This document shows, piece after piece, positions 28,850-39,056 of a stretch of DNA of 64,000 nt; position 1 is the stretch's first letter; each line of letters begins with the position of its first letter. Made by a program: the position numbers and the translations under genes. The notes beneath the pieces were generated by a model. That model was given only the letters and a program-made list of their open reading frames with translations. It did not search any database and was not told the DNA's origin. The DNA is from Viola odorata (lineage: Eukaryota > Streptophyta > Magnoliopsida > Malpighiales > Violaceae): assembly GCA_963691705.1 (NCBI GenBank), contig OY829541.1, positions 35,166,719 to 35,230,718 on the forward strand, read 5' to 3'.

Positions 28850-29508
28850 TGATGTGATCACGGCCCCCTTCGAATCAGAAATACATGCCGTGCAACCAAG
28901 AGAACCGGTCGTGGGCAATCTAGCCTTGCCAATGAGTGTAAATCATGCCCAAGGCCGAGCATTAAGCGCTAAATCATCACAATGCCTAGGCCTAGACACA
29001 CGGAAACCCCAAGATGGTCGATTGAGCCATGAAGAAGAGGCGTGTCTAGCCCTAGTAAGTCATAAGGACACGTGCACCTACCCAAGGCCTCCAGCAAAGC
29101 CTAACTTCTCCAATGTGCGCAACAAACCCTCGACAATGAATGCTCCATCCTTGACAATGAAGGTCAATCATAAGAAGATCATCTTGTGTGATGAATCCAA
29201 GTCTAGGGAGGAGTCTTCCGAGGCCAAGGACCAAGTTAAGGTGGATATAGAGCATCATGGGGGAAAGCCAAGCCCAAGCTGTATGCAAAATGACCATTTT
29301 CAGCCATTCAGGGCAGTGCTTAGCGGCATACCGCTAAGTGACAGTTTTTGGACAAGCAAATGGAATCCGATTTGGGAGCACAAAGGCTTGATGAAAACTT
29401 CAAGATGTTAGCTTTCGTTTGAGACAAGTTTCAGCCCAATCGGACGGGTGGATCAGAAGTTATGCTTGTCGACATTTTGGCGCGCGGAGCTGAAGCTGCT
29501 GAAAAATC

Positions 29509-29601
29509 CTTAGCGTGATTACGCTAAAGTCTTAGCGTGATTACGGTAAGGAAAAAGTACTCAGCGTGATTACGCTAAGCTCTTAGCGTGAATCACGCTA
29601 G
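29509..29601. repeat. Hairpin-unit array in the E3 5' LTR
   Basis: Four units of the TTAGCGTGATTACGCTAA type, each a near-palindrome with 7-bp arms. The 3' LTR has three (about 34882-34953). The array lies some 50-145 bp before the TATA box. Confidence 0.8.
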
Positions 29602-29653
29602 CCACTGTTTTGATCCCGAATTTTTGGGCTTTTCAAGCCCAATTGCATGCCAA

Positions 29654-29664
29654 CTATATATATA
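29654..29664 (+). promoter_or_regulatory. TATA box of the E3 5' LTR
   Basis: TATATATATAA in ACTATATATATAACTC; the 3' LTR copy is at about 35007-35017. Confidence 0.65.
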
Positions 29665-30179
29665 ACTCTTTTGTTTCATTTTAGGGGGCTTTAGACATTT
29701 GTGTGATATTTTGTAAAGTGAGATTACTCCTTCCTCATATCACCTAAGCCTTGTGCTCATCATCTCTTCCTTGAGAGAGATCATTTGAGTTGAGATTACT
29801 CCTCTTGATCTTTTTCTGGGAAATCAAAGTTTGTAATGATTGTGACAATTTTTGCTTGAATGAAATCAGGGATTTATTTGTTTGATCATCCATAGAAACG
29901 AGTCCCACTTGGCCCTCGAATTATATCTTGATCAAGCAATCGTTCGTGTGGTTTTCGCTACTTCGCGTGTGCTCATCTCCGTTCCCTCCATCCATCTTCT
30001 AATTCCCGGTAACTCCCATCTTTCCATCGCTCTTTTATTGTTTCTTCCTCCGCTGCATCTCCATGTCTTGTTGTTTCTTTCCTTTTGGTCATGGTTTTCC
30101 TAGATAATTCGCTTGGCTAGATCCTCCATAAGCTCCATATGTTATCCGGCTTACTAGCCCTAGGCAGGATCACATCAAG

Positions 30180-30197
30180 TGGTAGCGGAGCTTTTGG
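30180..30197 (+). other. E3 primer-binding site
   Basis: TGGTAGCGGAGCTTTTGG begins two bases after the LTR. It resembles but does not equal the plant initiator-Met site (TGGTATCAGAGC). Element Y has a very similar site (26963). Confidence 0.6.
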
Positions 30198-31396
30198 CTG
30201 CCTAGCGAATTTTTTTAGTTTTCGTCAAAAGTGTTAGATCGAAAATCTTGAGTTTTATGTGTCTTTTTCCAAATCTATTTCAAGTGGGCAATTGAGTGAT
30301 TGTGGTGATCATTTTTGCTAGGTCAAAAGATCGAAAATTTACGAAAATCATTTGGGTGTGTTCTTGACGTTCATCATTTGTTCTTGGTGTTCTTGGCCTT
30401 GACACTTTTTGATCCAAAAATATTTACCCAAAAGTTGATCCAAGTGTTTCTATAAAAAAAAAAAAAAAAAAAAAAGAAAAAAAAAGAAAAGAAAGGAATT
30501 GGAACACTTGGCCGGCCAACACCCCTCCAAAATTCAAGACTTATCCTTTGCATTTATTGCAACAATTACTTGCACACCTAGTTTTGACATTTTGACCTAA
30601 ATAACCAAAGTTTCCTAATTATAATCCCTTTCCAACCAAATAGCCCACCCTCCCTCAAAACTAGCACGTCTCCTTCTTTTCTTGTGTCCAGCTATCCTCT
30701 TCAATTTTACTTGAGTCTTAAACCAAGTCCTAAACTCAAGTCCTAAACTATTAAAAATCTAAACTTTAGTTTTAAACTTTCTGAGTCCTAAACTTAAGTT
30801 GTCTTAAGTCCTAAACCTTCAAGTATTTTTCATTAAATCTTTGAATCTTTCTTTGAGTCTTTTACTCCTTTAACCCATAATAATTCCAGCCTTCTTCCCT
30901 CCAACGGAAATTTCAAAGTTTTTTCCCCAAAATTAAAATTTTGAATTTTCCTTGGAAATCTGAATTTTTTTTTCCAGCTTTCTCTTGAGTCCTTGTATTC
31001 TTCTTGAGTCTCTTGTTGAGTATAATCTTTCCTACTCTTGTTCTAATCTCTTGAGCACTTGCGAAGGTAGTTGTGAATGAATTGCTTGATTCGAATCACA
31101 AGTTTGTTCACGGCAAGGAGTTGTGTGGTGAGCAAGCTTTGTGTGTGGATGTATTGAGCGATTTGTGAGGCTATCTTTTGCGAGTGATTAAACACGAGTG
31201 TTAAACACGTGAGGGAGAGAATTATTTTCTAACCCTTGTTTAAGTGTGCAGGTACACGGAGAACGCGAAGTTGAGTGTTTGTGAGCACGTATTTTTCGAG
31301 TAACCTAAACACCTAAACACGAGTGTTTAAACACGTGAGGGAGAGATTATTTACTAACGTCTATATATATCTAGCTTGTTCAATTTTTCAGGCACA
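30198..31396 (+). other. E3 leader (untranslated)
   Basis: No ORF. Contains a poly(A)-rich tract at about 30452-30490, AT-rich sequence, and a direct repeat around AACACGTGAGGGAGAGA (about 31205-31221 and 31332-31348). TTTTTCAG at 31384-31391 just before the start codon looks like a splice acceptor, so the leader may contain an intron. Confidence 0.5.
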
Positions 31397-34300
31397 ATGT
31401 CGCAAGATAGTGATTGTGAGTCTTGTGATCAAGAGTCGTATTATGACGACGATGACTCACAATGCATTGACGATAGTGGTGATGATAGTTGCCAATTCGA
31501 TGGTGATGAAGATTTTGAACCATGTGGTGAAAGCGGCGATGAGTATAACATTGATAGTCCGGATGAGTACCGAGATGATAGTGAAGCAACTTGTAGCAAG
31601 AGTGAAGACAAGGAAGATCCTCCAAGTCCTCATGTCTTTAGTCGTGGCTCAAGTTCAATCTCTAGTGAGGATGAAGACCATGAAGAGACTTCAAGTCCTC
31701 GTCTCTTAATCCGTGGCTCAACTTCAAGTGTACAAGTTCGAGCGAAACATGACGGAATGCAAAGTCGAGTACCTCTTCATCTTACTCCTTCAAGGATTCG
31801 ACCTCACCAAGGCCGAATGCCTCCTCCTCCTCTCCAAGAATTTCAGCAAGACTTCCGAACCACATCCTTGCCTTCTACTTCTTCCAAACAAGCAAGCGAA
31901 GTATTTTGCACTACATGTACGGGTAGAGGTCACTCGTGTGACATTTGCCCCAATAATAGAGTGAACGAAGTAAGTGCAAAAGCCAAGCAGCATGGGAAGA
32001 ATGATCATGCTAAGAAAGAAGAGAGTGGAAAGAAAAAGAATAATGATGAATCTCCGAGTGGTGTTAAGGATGATGCGTGGTGGGAAAGATTGTCCGGGTT
32101 AGCGAAGAGTATTGCCAAGCCTAAACATAACAAGAAGTCTTCTTCTTCCCTTCCCGTGAAGCAAGACAGTAGCTCCTCCCAAGCTCGACCAAGTCAACAA
32201 AATTCTCCTCCCACTAGGGCATTCGAGTCTAAGCCGGAAGTGGTACAACCTACACAAGTCACTCCACGACAACAACCCACACCACTTCAATCTATTGAAC
32301 TACCTTGTCAATCGATTGAAAGGAATGTGGCCAAGCACCTAGCTATGGAAGCCCACAAGAGTGAAAAGTGTGAGGTTGTAAATGAGAGAATAGAGTGTGG
32401 AGAGAAGAAAGTAAGCGATGAGGAAAATACACGGCATGAAAAAAGTAAGCATGCCAATGAGAGTGGGTGCAACCACACCCGTGAGAATGAGTTGAGTGAG
32501 CTCAATGAGCCAAATCAATTTCAAGTTTTTGACAACCTTTTATTTGAGTTATATTTTGACAATCCGTTGTTTGAGCTTGAAATTGAGGAAAAAGAAAGTG
32601 AGCAAAACAGCCCCCATGAAAAAAGTGAGCATGGGTCAAGAGATAGTGAGCAAAACAACCCTCATGAAAAGAACGAGCATGCGAGAGAGAAACACACACA
32701 TGAGAGGAGTGAATATACTGAAAAATTGAGAGAAGAAAGTGAGGAAAAGAAGCACACTGAAATTGTGGGAGCTATTGATCCAATGAGCGTGCCTTTGTGC
32801 AATAAGGATCAATTAGCTCACTCTAACATTGACACTTCTTTTCCTACTGTTTGTGTGTCTTTCTTGCAGAAAATTTCGAAGGGTTGTCGCGAACATAAGC
32901 ACCAAAATATTCCAAGGAGCGAAGGTGGTTCTAAACCATCAATCCTAGGAGGCATTGGAAGTTCAATTGCTCAACATTGGTGCTCCCAACGCCAAGGCCT
33001 TGAGGTAAACCGCCCTCACTTTTCCGCTTTGCCCGAAAGGTGTATACCAAACCCTTCTTTGAATGCTCAATTGTTTGAGGTTGTTCAATTCACTCACCCT
33101 TATTCACATGATGAAATTTTGTATGACAAACATGTAGCATGTGATAAGGAATCATTCTTGCATTTCGTTGAGCATGACTCTTTAGTCCGTGTATTTGAAA
33201 ACCACTTGGGTACAACTTTATTTGCATGCCCCAAAAATAATTCCGTACCCTTCGTCAAGCATAATTCTTCTTGGTTTAAGCATGAAAATTACTTGAATGA
33301 AAATTTTGTAGTCCGTGTTAAAACTCCTAATTTGCATTTCATCAAGTATGATCCTTTCTTGCTCAAACGTGCTAATTTTTGTGATTTTTCGGATAGTATG
33401 TATAATTTATATCCATGTTGTTTTCATTTGGAATCCATGATTGATTGGCATGAAGTATGGAAACAATTATTTTGCTCTAACTTATTGAAATTTTCTTGGC
33501 CTAATTGTTGCAAGGAATTGTATTTCTTTTTGTGCCGATTGCTTGGTATTCCAAAGCATTTTGTGAATGGGCGTGTGGCTCAATTTTCTTGGCTAATCCT
33601 TATAAGCCGCTTTGAGAAAATACACCACCGTCTATGTTGTCTAATAATTGGTGATACCGTGTACATCCTCAATATTGATTTGGAGATCAATGTGCATAAA
33701 GATGAAATGGATGTGCATGATTTTGAATTGGATGAATTTTATCTTGCTAATTGGAGCCTACATGAGTTATTTATAGATGATATTCACCTAAATGCCATGA
33801 GCACGTTGTGTGTTAGGAGAACACAAGTTTTTGGACCAAAATTGTCAAGAATTAATTGGTTTAATCCTTGCAAGAATTTGTGTTTTCTCCTTCGAAATTT
33901 GTTTGGTATTTTCAAGTGCATAGTGCCTTTTTGTAGTGTTCAATTCTATGGGCTTGTCATTGTGAGCTGTATAGAGAAAATAATTCATCCTGTCTGTTGT
34001 TCTACCATTTGCGATGCCATCCGCATTTTACATGACATTTTAAGAAATGATGTGCATCAATGTGCTATTAATGTTGTTGACTCTTCCTTGGTCCAACCTA
34101 CGCATAAGCATGCGCGATTGCGCCTCTTGTGTATCTCACATTTGTTTTCAAGTGTGTTTAAGTGTGTAGGTGAGACTATTGAGGTTATGGATTCGAGGAT
34201 GAATCCTTTTGAAGAGGGAGAGGTTGATGTGATCACGCCCCCCTTCGAATCAGAAATACGTGCCGTGCAACCAAGAGAACCGGTCGCGAGCAATCTAGCC

Positions 34301-34786
34301 TTGCCAATGAGTGTAAATCATGCCCAAGGCCGAGCATCAAGCGCTAAATCATCACAATGCCTAGGCCTAGACACACGGAAACCCCAAGATGATCGATTGA
34401 GCCATGAAGAAGAGGTGTGTCTAGCCCTAGTAAGTCACAAGGACACGTGCACCTACCCAAGGCCTCCAGCAAAGCCTAACTTCTCCAATGTGCGCAACAA
34501 ACCCTCGACAATGAATGCTCCATCCTTGACAACGAAGGTCAATCATAAGAAGATCATCTTGTGTGATGAATCCAAGTCTAGGGAGGAGTCTTCCGAGGCC
34601 AAGGACCAAGTTAAGGTGGATATAGAGCATCATGGGGGCAAGCCAAGCCCAAGCTGTATGCAAAATGACCATTTTCGGCCATTCAGGGCAGTGCTTAGCG
34701 GCATACCGCTAAGAGACAGTTTTTGGACAAGCAAATGGAATCCTATTTGGGAGCACAAAGGCTTGATGAAAACTTCAAGATGTTAG
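31397..34786 (+). CDS. E3 single large ORF: acidic N-terminus, CCHC knuckle, duplicated Cys-rich module
   Basis: ATG 31397 gives 1129 residues. Residues 1-120 are Asp/Ser-rich and acidic. FCTTCTGRGHSCDICP at about 31910-31955 is an exact C-x2-C-x4-H-x4-C retroviral-type knuckle. Next come a Lys-rich stretch, a region of HEKSEH/HEKNEH repeats (about 32610-32720), then two related Cys/Trp-rich hydrophobic modules. These start near 33480 (NCCKELYFFLCRLLGIPKHF) and 33860 (NPCKNLCFLLRNLFGIFKCI), and each continues FEKI or IEKI, H, CC and I-x-D. The last 187 or so codons lie in the 3' LTR. The knuckle suggests a Gag-like RNA-binding role, but the rest matches no domain I can name. Confidence 0.75.
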   Translation: MSQDSDCESCDQESYYDDDDSQCIDDSGDDSCQFDGDEDFEPCGESGDEYNIDSPDEYRDDSEATCSKSEDKEDPPSPHVFSRGSSSISSEDEDHEETSSPRLLIRGSTSSVQVRAKHDGMQSRVPLHLTPSRIRPHQGRMPPPPLQEFQQDFRTTSLPSTSSKQASEVFCTTCTGRGHSCDICPNNRVNEVSAKAKQHGKNDHAKKEESGKKKNNDESPSGVKDDAWWERLSGLAKSIAKPKHNKKSSSSLPVKQDSSSSQARPSQQNSPPTRAFESKPEVVQPTQVTPRQQPTPLQSIELPCQSIERNVAKHLAMEAHKSEKCEVVNERIECGEKKVSDEENTRHEKSKHANESGCNHTRENELSELNEPNQFQVFDNLLFELYFDNPLFELEIEEKESEQNSPHEKSEHGSRDSEQNNPHEKNEHAREKHTHERSEYTEKLREESEEKKHTEIVGAIDPMSVPLCNKDQLAHSNIDTSFPTVCVSFLQKISKGCREHKHQNIPRSEGGSKPSILGGIGSSIAQHWCSQRQGLEVNRPHFSALPERCIPNPSLNAQLFEVVQFTHPYSHDEILYDKHVACDKESFLHFVEHDSLVRVFENHLGTTLFACPKNNSVPFVKHNSSWFKHENYLNENFVVRVKTPNLHFIKYDPFLLKRANFCDFSDSMYNLYPCCFHLESMIDWHEVWKQLFCSNLLKFSWPNCCKELYFFLCRLLGIPKHFVNGRVAQFSWLILISRFEKIHHRLCCLIIGDTVYILNIDLEINVHKDEMDVHDFELDEFYLANWSLHELFIDDIHLNAMSTLCVRRTQVFGPKLSRINWFNPCKNLCFLLRNLFGIFKCIVPFCSVQFYGLVIVSCIEKIIHPVCCSTICDAIRILHDILRNDVHQCAINVVDSSLVQPTHKHARLRLLCISHLFSSVFKCVGETIEVMDSRMNPFEEGEVDVITPPFESEIRAVQPREPVASNLALPMSVNHAQGRASSAKSSQCLGLDTRKPQDDRLSHEEEVCLALVSHKDTCTYPRPPAKPNFSNVRNKPSTMNAPSLTTKVNHKKIILCDESKSREESSEAKDQVKVDIEHHGGKPSPSCMQNDHFRPFRAVLSGIPLRDSFWTSKWNPIWEHKGLMKTSRC
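34211..34224 (+). other. E3 polypurine tract
   Basis: GAAGAGGGAGAGGT directly precedes the 3' LTR and is at the same time part of the coding frame (EEGE). Confidence 0.75.
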
Positions 34787-35529
34787 CTTTCGTTTGAGAC
34801 AAGTTTCAGCCCAATCGGACGGGTGGATCAGAAGTTATGCTTGTCGACATTTTGGCGCTGAGCTGATGCTGCTGGAAAAATCCTTAGCGTGATTACGGTA
34901 AGGAAAAAGTGCTCAGCGTGATTACGCTAAGCTCTTAGCGTGAATCACGCTAGCCACTATTTTGATCCCGAATTTTTGGGCTTTTCAAGCCCAATTGCAT
35001 GCCAACTATATATATAACTCTTTTGTTTCATTTTAGGGGGCTTTAGACATTTGTGTGATATTTTGTAAAGTGAGATTACTCCTTCGTCATATCACCTAAG
35101 CCTTGAGCTCATCATCTCTTCCTTGAGAGAGATCATTTGAGTTGAGATTACTCTTCTTGATCTTTTTCCGGGAAATCAAAGTTTGTAATGATTGTGACAA
35201 TTTTTGCTTGAATGAAATTGGGGATTTATTTGTTTGATCATCCATAGAAACGAGTCCCACTTGGCCCTCAGATTATATCTTGATCAAGCAATTGTTCGTG
35301 TGATTTTCGCTACTTCGTGTGTGCTCATCTCCGTTCCCTCCATCCATCTTCTAATTCCCGGTAACTCTCATCTGTCCATCGCTCTTTTATTGTTTCTTCC
35401 TCCGCTGCATCTCCATGTCTTGTTGTTTCTTTCCTTTTGGTCATGGTTTTCCTAGATAATTCGCTTGGCTAGATCCTCCATAAGCTCCATATGTTATCCG
35501 ACTTACTAGCCCTGGGCAGGATCACATCA
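34225..35529 (+). repeat. E3 3' LTR (1305 bp)
   Basis: Direct copy of 28850-30177, one hairpin unit shorter, with scattered substitutions (about eight in the first 220 bases). Its first 562 bases are coding. Confidence 0.93.
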
Positions 35530-35534
35530 CCTTG
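35530..35534. repeat. Target-site duplication of E3 (right), ccttg
   Basis: Matches 28845-28849. Confidence 0.9.
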
Positions 35535-35759
35535 AGACAGCGCACTGGTCTGGTTCGCGTCGAGGTCTTGACGATGTTCTTTCTTCTAGGCCTGGAAAAT
35601 AGAATTCCTCAGAAATGCTCTAAAATCGCTTCTTTTCGGTGTTTTCCCTCCTTTGATGCTAATCTGCAAATAAGATTGAAATGAGGGTCAAATAGCAACA
35701 TCGAGCCCCCGAAAGGGCTAGAAAGGAGGGTAAAACCGAGAGTATGAAACGTTCTATCA
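35535..35759 (-). repeat. B 3' LTR, proximal part
   Basis: Completes the LTR of B. The minus strand starts TGATAGAACGTTTC directly after the polypurine tract. Confidence 0.65.
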
Positions 35760-37482
35760 AACATCCCCACACTGCCCCTATGCTCGCCCTCGAGTATAAA
35801 CAAAATTGGAAAGTCTACCTCATTCAAAACATACATAATTAACTTCCAACACATAGAATTGACACGCCATCCTACAAGCTACACCCAACCAGAGTAAATC
35901 CAGACCTAGAAAAGCACCTGCATCTGGCTGATTAGAATAACGACCCTATCAACCAGACTTTTCCATATCTAGCCTATTCACCAGCAGTCCTCACAAAGAT
36001 ATGTATCTGCACTCATACTCAGAATAAAATATGTGTTTAGGCTACCACTCATGAATGCAAATAACACAACACAGGCATGGTTTGCACGTCAATCTGAGTA
36101 CTGTAGAATACATGCATGGGCAATCAACAATCAGAAAAGCAACGCATCAACAAAAAGAAAGAAACGGGATCAAAAGTGCTAGAAATGTGGAAGAGAGAAG
36201 TAGGAGATGTACAGAAGAGAAATGAGGGGAGAAAAGAAGGAAGGAAAAGAAGAAACCAAGCAAAACTTGGTTAGATCTCTTGGCTGGGAAGAAGCGAAGT
36301 GGCGAGGCAGCTTTTATCGAGGGCACGAAGTAGTTCGGGGGCTAGACAGAGGTCTTCTTTCGGGGGCAGGAAGATCTTCTTGTTGAGGCTTCGGATGTGG
36401 ATGCTTTTACTTGGACGTTCGGTGCCCTTCTCCTCTTATTTTGAAATTTAAATGTTTTTTTTAATATATATAAGAGAGGGCACGAACATGCAGCAAAACT
36501 TTTGATTCTACCAGGGCGTGAAACTTTTGATCTTCCGCTCAACGCTTGCCCTTGATCTGCTTCTAGCATCGATGGTGACTTCTTTTTCACTTCCCCACAC
36601 TTGAAAATTTCTGGGGCTCGAATTGTCTGAATGGTCTAGGGCTCGAAACTCTTTCGAGCTTTTGCTTTTTTTTGTTGCCCTAGATTTCTGCTTTCTGCTC
36701 TGAAGTCTTTTGCTTTTGTCTTCCTTCCCCACACTTGAACTTGTCTACGCACTTTAGGTGTCTAGCCCTCGACGTTACCCTCAATAATCGCTACCTCACC
36801 TGCCAAGGAAAAAGATCAAGAAAAGACGAATGGTTAGGAAGAGTATGAAAAGAAGGGGAATGTCGGGGGCTCGAAAAGAAAAGAGAGAGAGGGGGGAAGA
36901 AGAGAAAGAAAGAGACATTGATGCGAAGTTTTCTGTCATATCTAAGCTTTCCCATGTCATAACAGTGACTATACCCAGGGATATCATGCAAACCTAGACT
37001 GTGCCTAGCTAAGCATTTTTTTCTCAAAAATAAAAGGGCATGAAGCTCAAATATGCTCACGGGATCAAATTGTGACTACTGGTGTCGTTGCCTAGATATG
37101 GGTATAAGGGCTAGCAGGTCTAAAAAATTCATGTTCAGGCATAGGTGCTATAGATGTCATGCTTCTTCTATGCATCGAAAGTTGAAAAACGCATGCCAAA
37201 AATGAGGGTTTGAAAACTGATAGTGGGAAAATTTTCCTAGCATGGCTAAAAATAAAATCCGAAGATCATGCAATCATGCAGCAAACGTGAAAATAAACAT
37301 GCAATCACACAGGCAAAACGCATAAATAATTCCCTTCCCACACTTAGGCAGCGCATTGTCCTTAATGCGGGGAGAGCATAAAAAGGAGTTCAAGAAGTAT
37401 AGGTACGGTACAAAATAAAAACAGTAAAATTGTTTAGTGCCCCTTTTCGGGGGCTGGAGAGATGAAAATGTTCGGGTGGGGG
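35760..37482 (-). other. B 3' internal non-coding region and polypurine tract
   Basis: Minus-strand polypurine tract at 35760-35776. No ORF is supported. The phrase TCGGGGGCT and variants (GGGCTCGAA, GGGCACGAA) recur many times from 35700 to 37670. At 37335-37375 the inverse of GGACAATGCGCTGCCTAAG and GTGTGGGAAGGG matches the Athila post-pol motif also seen in E2. Confidence 0.55.
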
Positions 37483-39026
37483 TTACTGGGGTGGCAAATT
37501 TCTGCGGGCAACTTCAGCCGTCAAAGCCTGAAGTTCTCGCAGAATGAGCTGGAGAAGTCTCGTCTGGGTCGGATCGTAGACAATGAGAGGAATCGGGGGC
37601 TGGCTTGCTGTTGCCGCATTCTGGCCTTGTCGAGCTGCTTCCGCTTGGGGCACTTGTTTTTCGGGGGCTGGAGGAATGGCATTGGAGTGGGGATCCGAAA
37701 GATCTAGATAGTCAAAGATGCCACAGTTCTTGGTCCCGAAAACCTTCTCCGCTGCTGGGGCACAACCTGGATAAAAACTCAACACACCACGTGAGAGACA
37801 CAAATGGCCCATCACATCCAAGGTTCGGATATCCAAATCCTTGAATGCCAGGGGCTCAGAAAGGTTACTAGCAGCCAGGTCAATCCTACGCATCTTCACA
37901 GCAAATAGGGAGATAAGGGATCCAAAAATAGGCCCACGACCACCATTTAATACATGCAAAACGCCCGAAGCTACCCAAAAACCAAGATTGACCCTACGTT
38001 TGTGTTTCATGCACCATAAAAAGAAAAGTTCCTGCACAGATATCTGTCCCGAGGAACCAAATCTTGCTGAAAAGGTGAGGGCCAGATACCGGTGCAGGAT
38101 ACGCAGGGCAGGATCAACGATTTCATGGGCTTTACTACCCTTAGGATCATACTTAACAGTAGGCTTATTGGTTAGCTCACGAAAAGCAGCAGTGGCATAA
38201 AAAACAGAAGGGATAACAGTCAAGGCATTCTTGTACAGAGGGGTGTTCAGTTCATCCTTAGTGATAAATCCTAACCAGCAATTAAATTCACCCAAGGTCA
38301 GATGCTCCCATTTGTTAGCTAGCCTAAAATTGATCAAACCAAGGGTAGAGGAGTTCGGACCGACCTTGCCCTTGGGCCTAAAAGTGCCATCTACCCAGAA
38401 TGTAGTAAAAAACTCAAGGGAAAGCTCGACAAAGGTTGGGTGTTCCAAATAGAACAGAGACTCCCAACCAATGTTGGTTACATACTCCCTGATCTTGGAC
38501 TCAATGCCCATTTTAGCAAGAAAATCAAAATCCAGGCTCGCACATGAGCTAACGCCCTTGGAATTCAGCATAGTTAACTTGTCAAGAGAAGGTTTATCAT
38601 TAAAGACAATCCATTCATGGGGTGAGGAAAGGTCAGAAGTCACCTGTTGTGAGCTAGATCTGGGGAAGGATGAAGGCGCTGGGGTCTCGACCTCGACATC
38701 ATCATCTGTGCCCAAGGCTTCTTGGAACCCGAGGGCTTGCCGGCACTGGTGGCTGAAAGTTTCCTCTTGAGGCTCACTGGTGTATCAACTGCAGCTGGCT
38801 GCTCTGGTTTGGCATCAGCTTTGGATTTTCCTTTCTTAGCCGATGATCTTGCCGCGACTGCTTTCTGCTTTCTCTCCGCCTCCTTTGCAGCTTCCTGGGC
38901 CTCGAGATCTTCCTCCTCTTCGTCTCCTTCGCTGCCCTCAACTTCCCTAATTTCTCCCGTTCCCTCCTCCATGACCTCGGGGTTTTCATTCTCCTGGCCA
39001 ATACCAGTCTCTGTTTGGTCCTCCAT
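37483..39026 (-). pseudogene. B Athila-type ORF (third-ORF / ATHILA ORF-1 like), frameshifted
   Basis: Two overlapping minus-strand frames (39026-38640 and 38715-37483) form one coding unit broken by a frameshift at about 38700-38715. The N-terminal part is acidic, then Lys/Ala-rich. The 410-residue C-terminal part (GIESKIREYVTNIGW, LANKWEHLTLGEFNCWLGF, TFSARFGSSGQISVQELFFLW) resembles the ATHILA ORF-1 family of plant retroelements, sometimes called env-like because of its position. No signal peptide or transmembrane helix is apparent, so an envelope function is unsupported. Confidence 0.65.
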
Positions 39027-39056
39027 GACCTCGGCTTCTTCGTCAGAGATTAGGAT

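Larger units (their letters stand above)
28850..30177 (+). repeat. E3 5' LTR (1328 bp)
   Basis: Matches 34225-35529. It contains an open reading frame (to 29411) equal to the C-terminal end of the element's ORF, a hairpin CTTAGCGGCATACCGCTAAG at 29319-29338, four TTAGCGTGATTACGCTAA-type hairpin units at about 29509-29601 and a TATA box at 29654-29664. Confidence 0.93.
28850..35529 (+). mobile_element. E3: non-autonomous LTR element with one large ORF, 6.7 kb
   Basis: LTRs 28850-30177 and 34225-35529 are direct copies with perfect 10-bp inverted ends (TGATGTGATC/GATCACATCA), flanked by ccttg. A PBS and a polypurine tract are in place. The only gene is a 1129-codon ORF with a CCHC knuckle. I see no protease, RT, RNase H or integrase motifs, so proteins must come from another element. 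Superfamily is uncertain. It is inserted in the LTR of B. Confidence 0.9.
27484..39056 (-). mobile_element. B: Athila-like element, minus strand, 3' part only; split by E3 and cut by A
   Basis: Read on the minus strand it has a frameshifted Athila-type ORF (39026-37483), a non-coding region, a polypurine tract GCAGTGTGGGGATGTT, then an LTR running TGATAGAACG...GAGTGACGATCA. The border is laid out exactly like that of E2 (GGGCAAGCATAG then GTGTGGGGA then TGAT), which supports the Athila assignment. Element A is inserted at 39057. The 5' LTR, gag and pol of B should lie beyond the right end of A, outside the window. Confidence 0.7.

Noticed and set aside
28809..29411. ORF starting before the E3 5' LTR as a separate gene
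   Set aside because: It is the LTR copy of the E3 ORF C-terminus with a chance upstream start in element B sequence.
31380..31625. Minus-strand ORF opposite the E3 ORF start
   Set aside because: His/Tyr-rich shadow of the repetitive Asp/Ser codons on the plus strand; no start context or conservation.
37483..39026. Envelope gene in element B
   Set aside because: Position after pol is env-like, but no signal peptide, glycosylation-rich ectodomain or membrane anchor can be seen; it fits the ATHILA ORF-1 type better.
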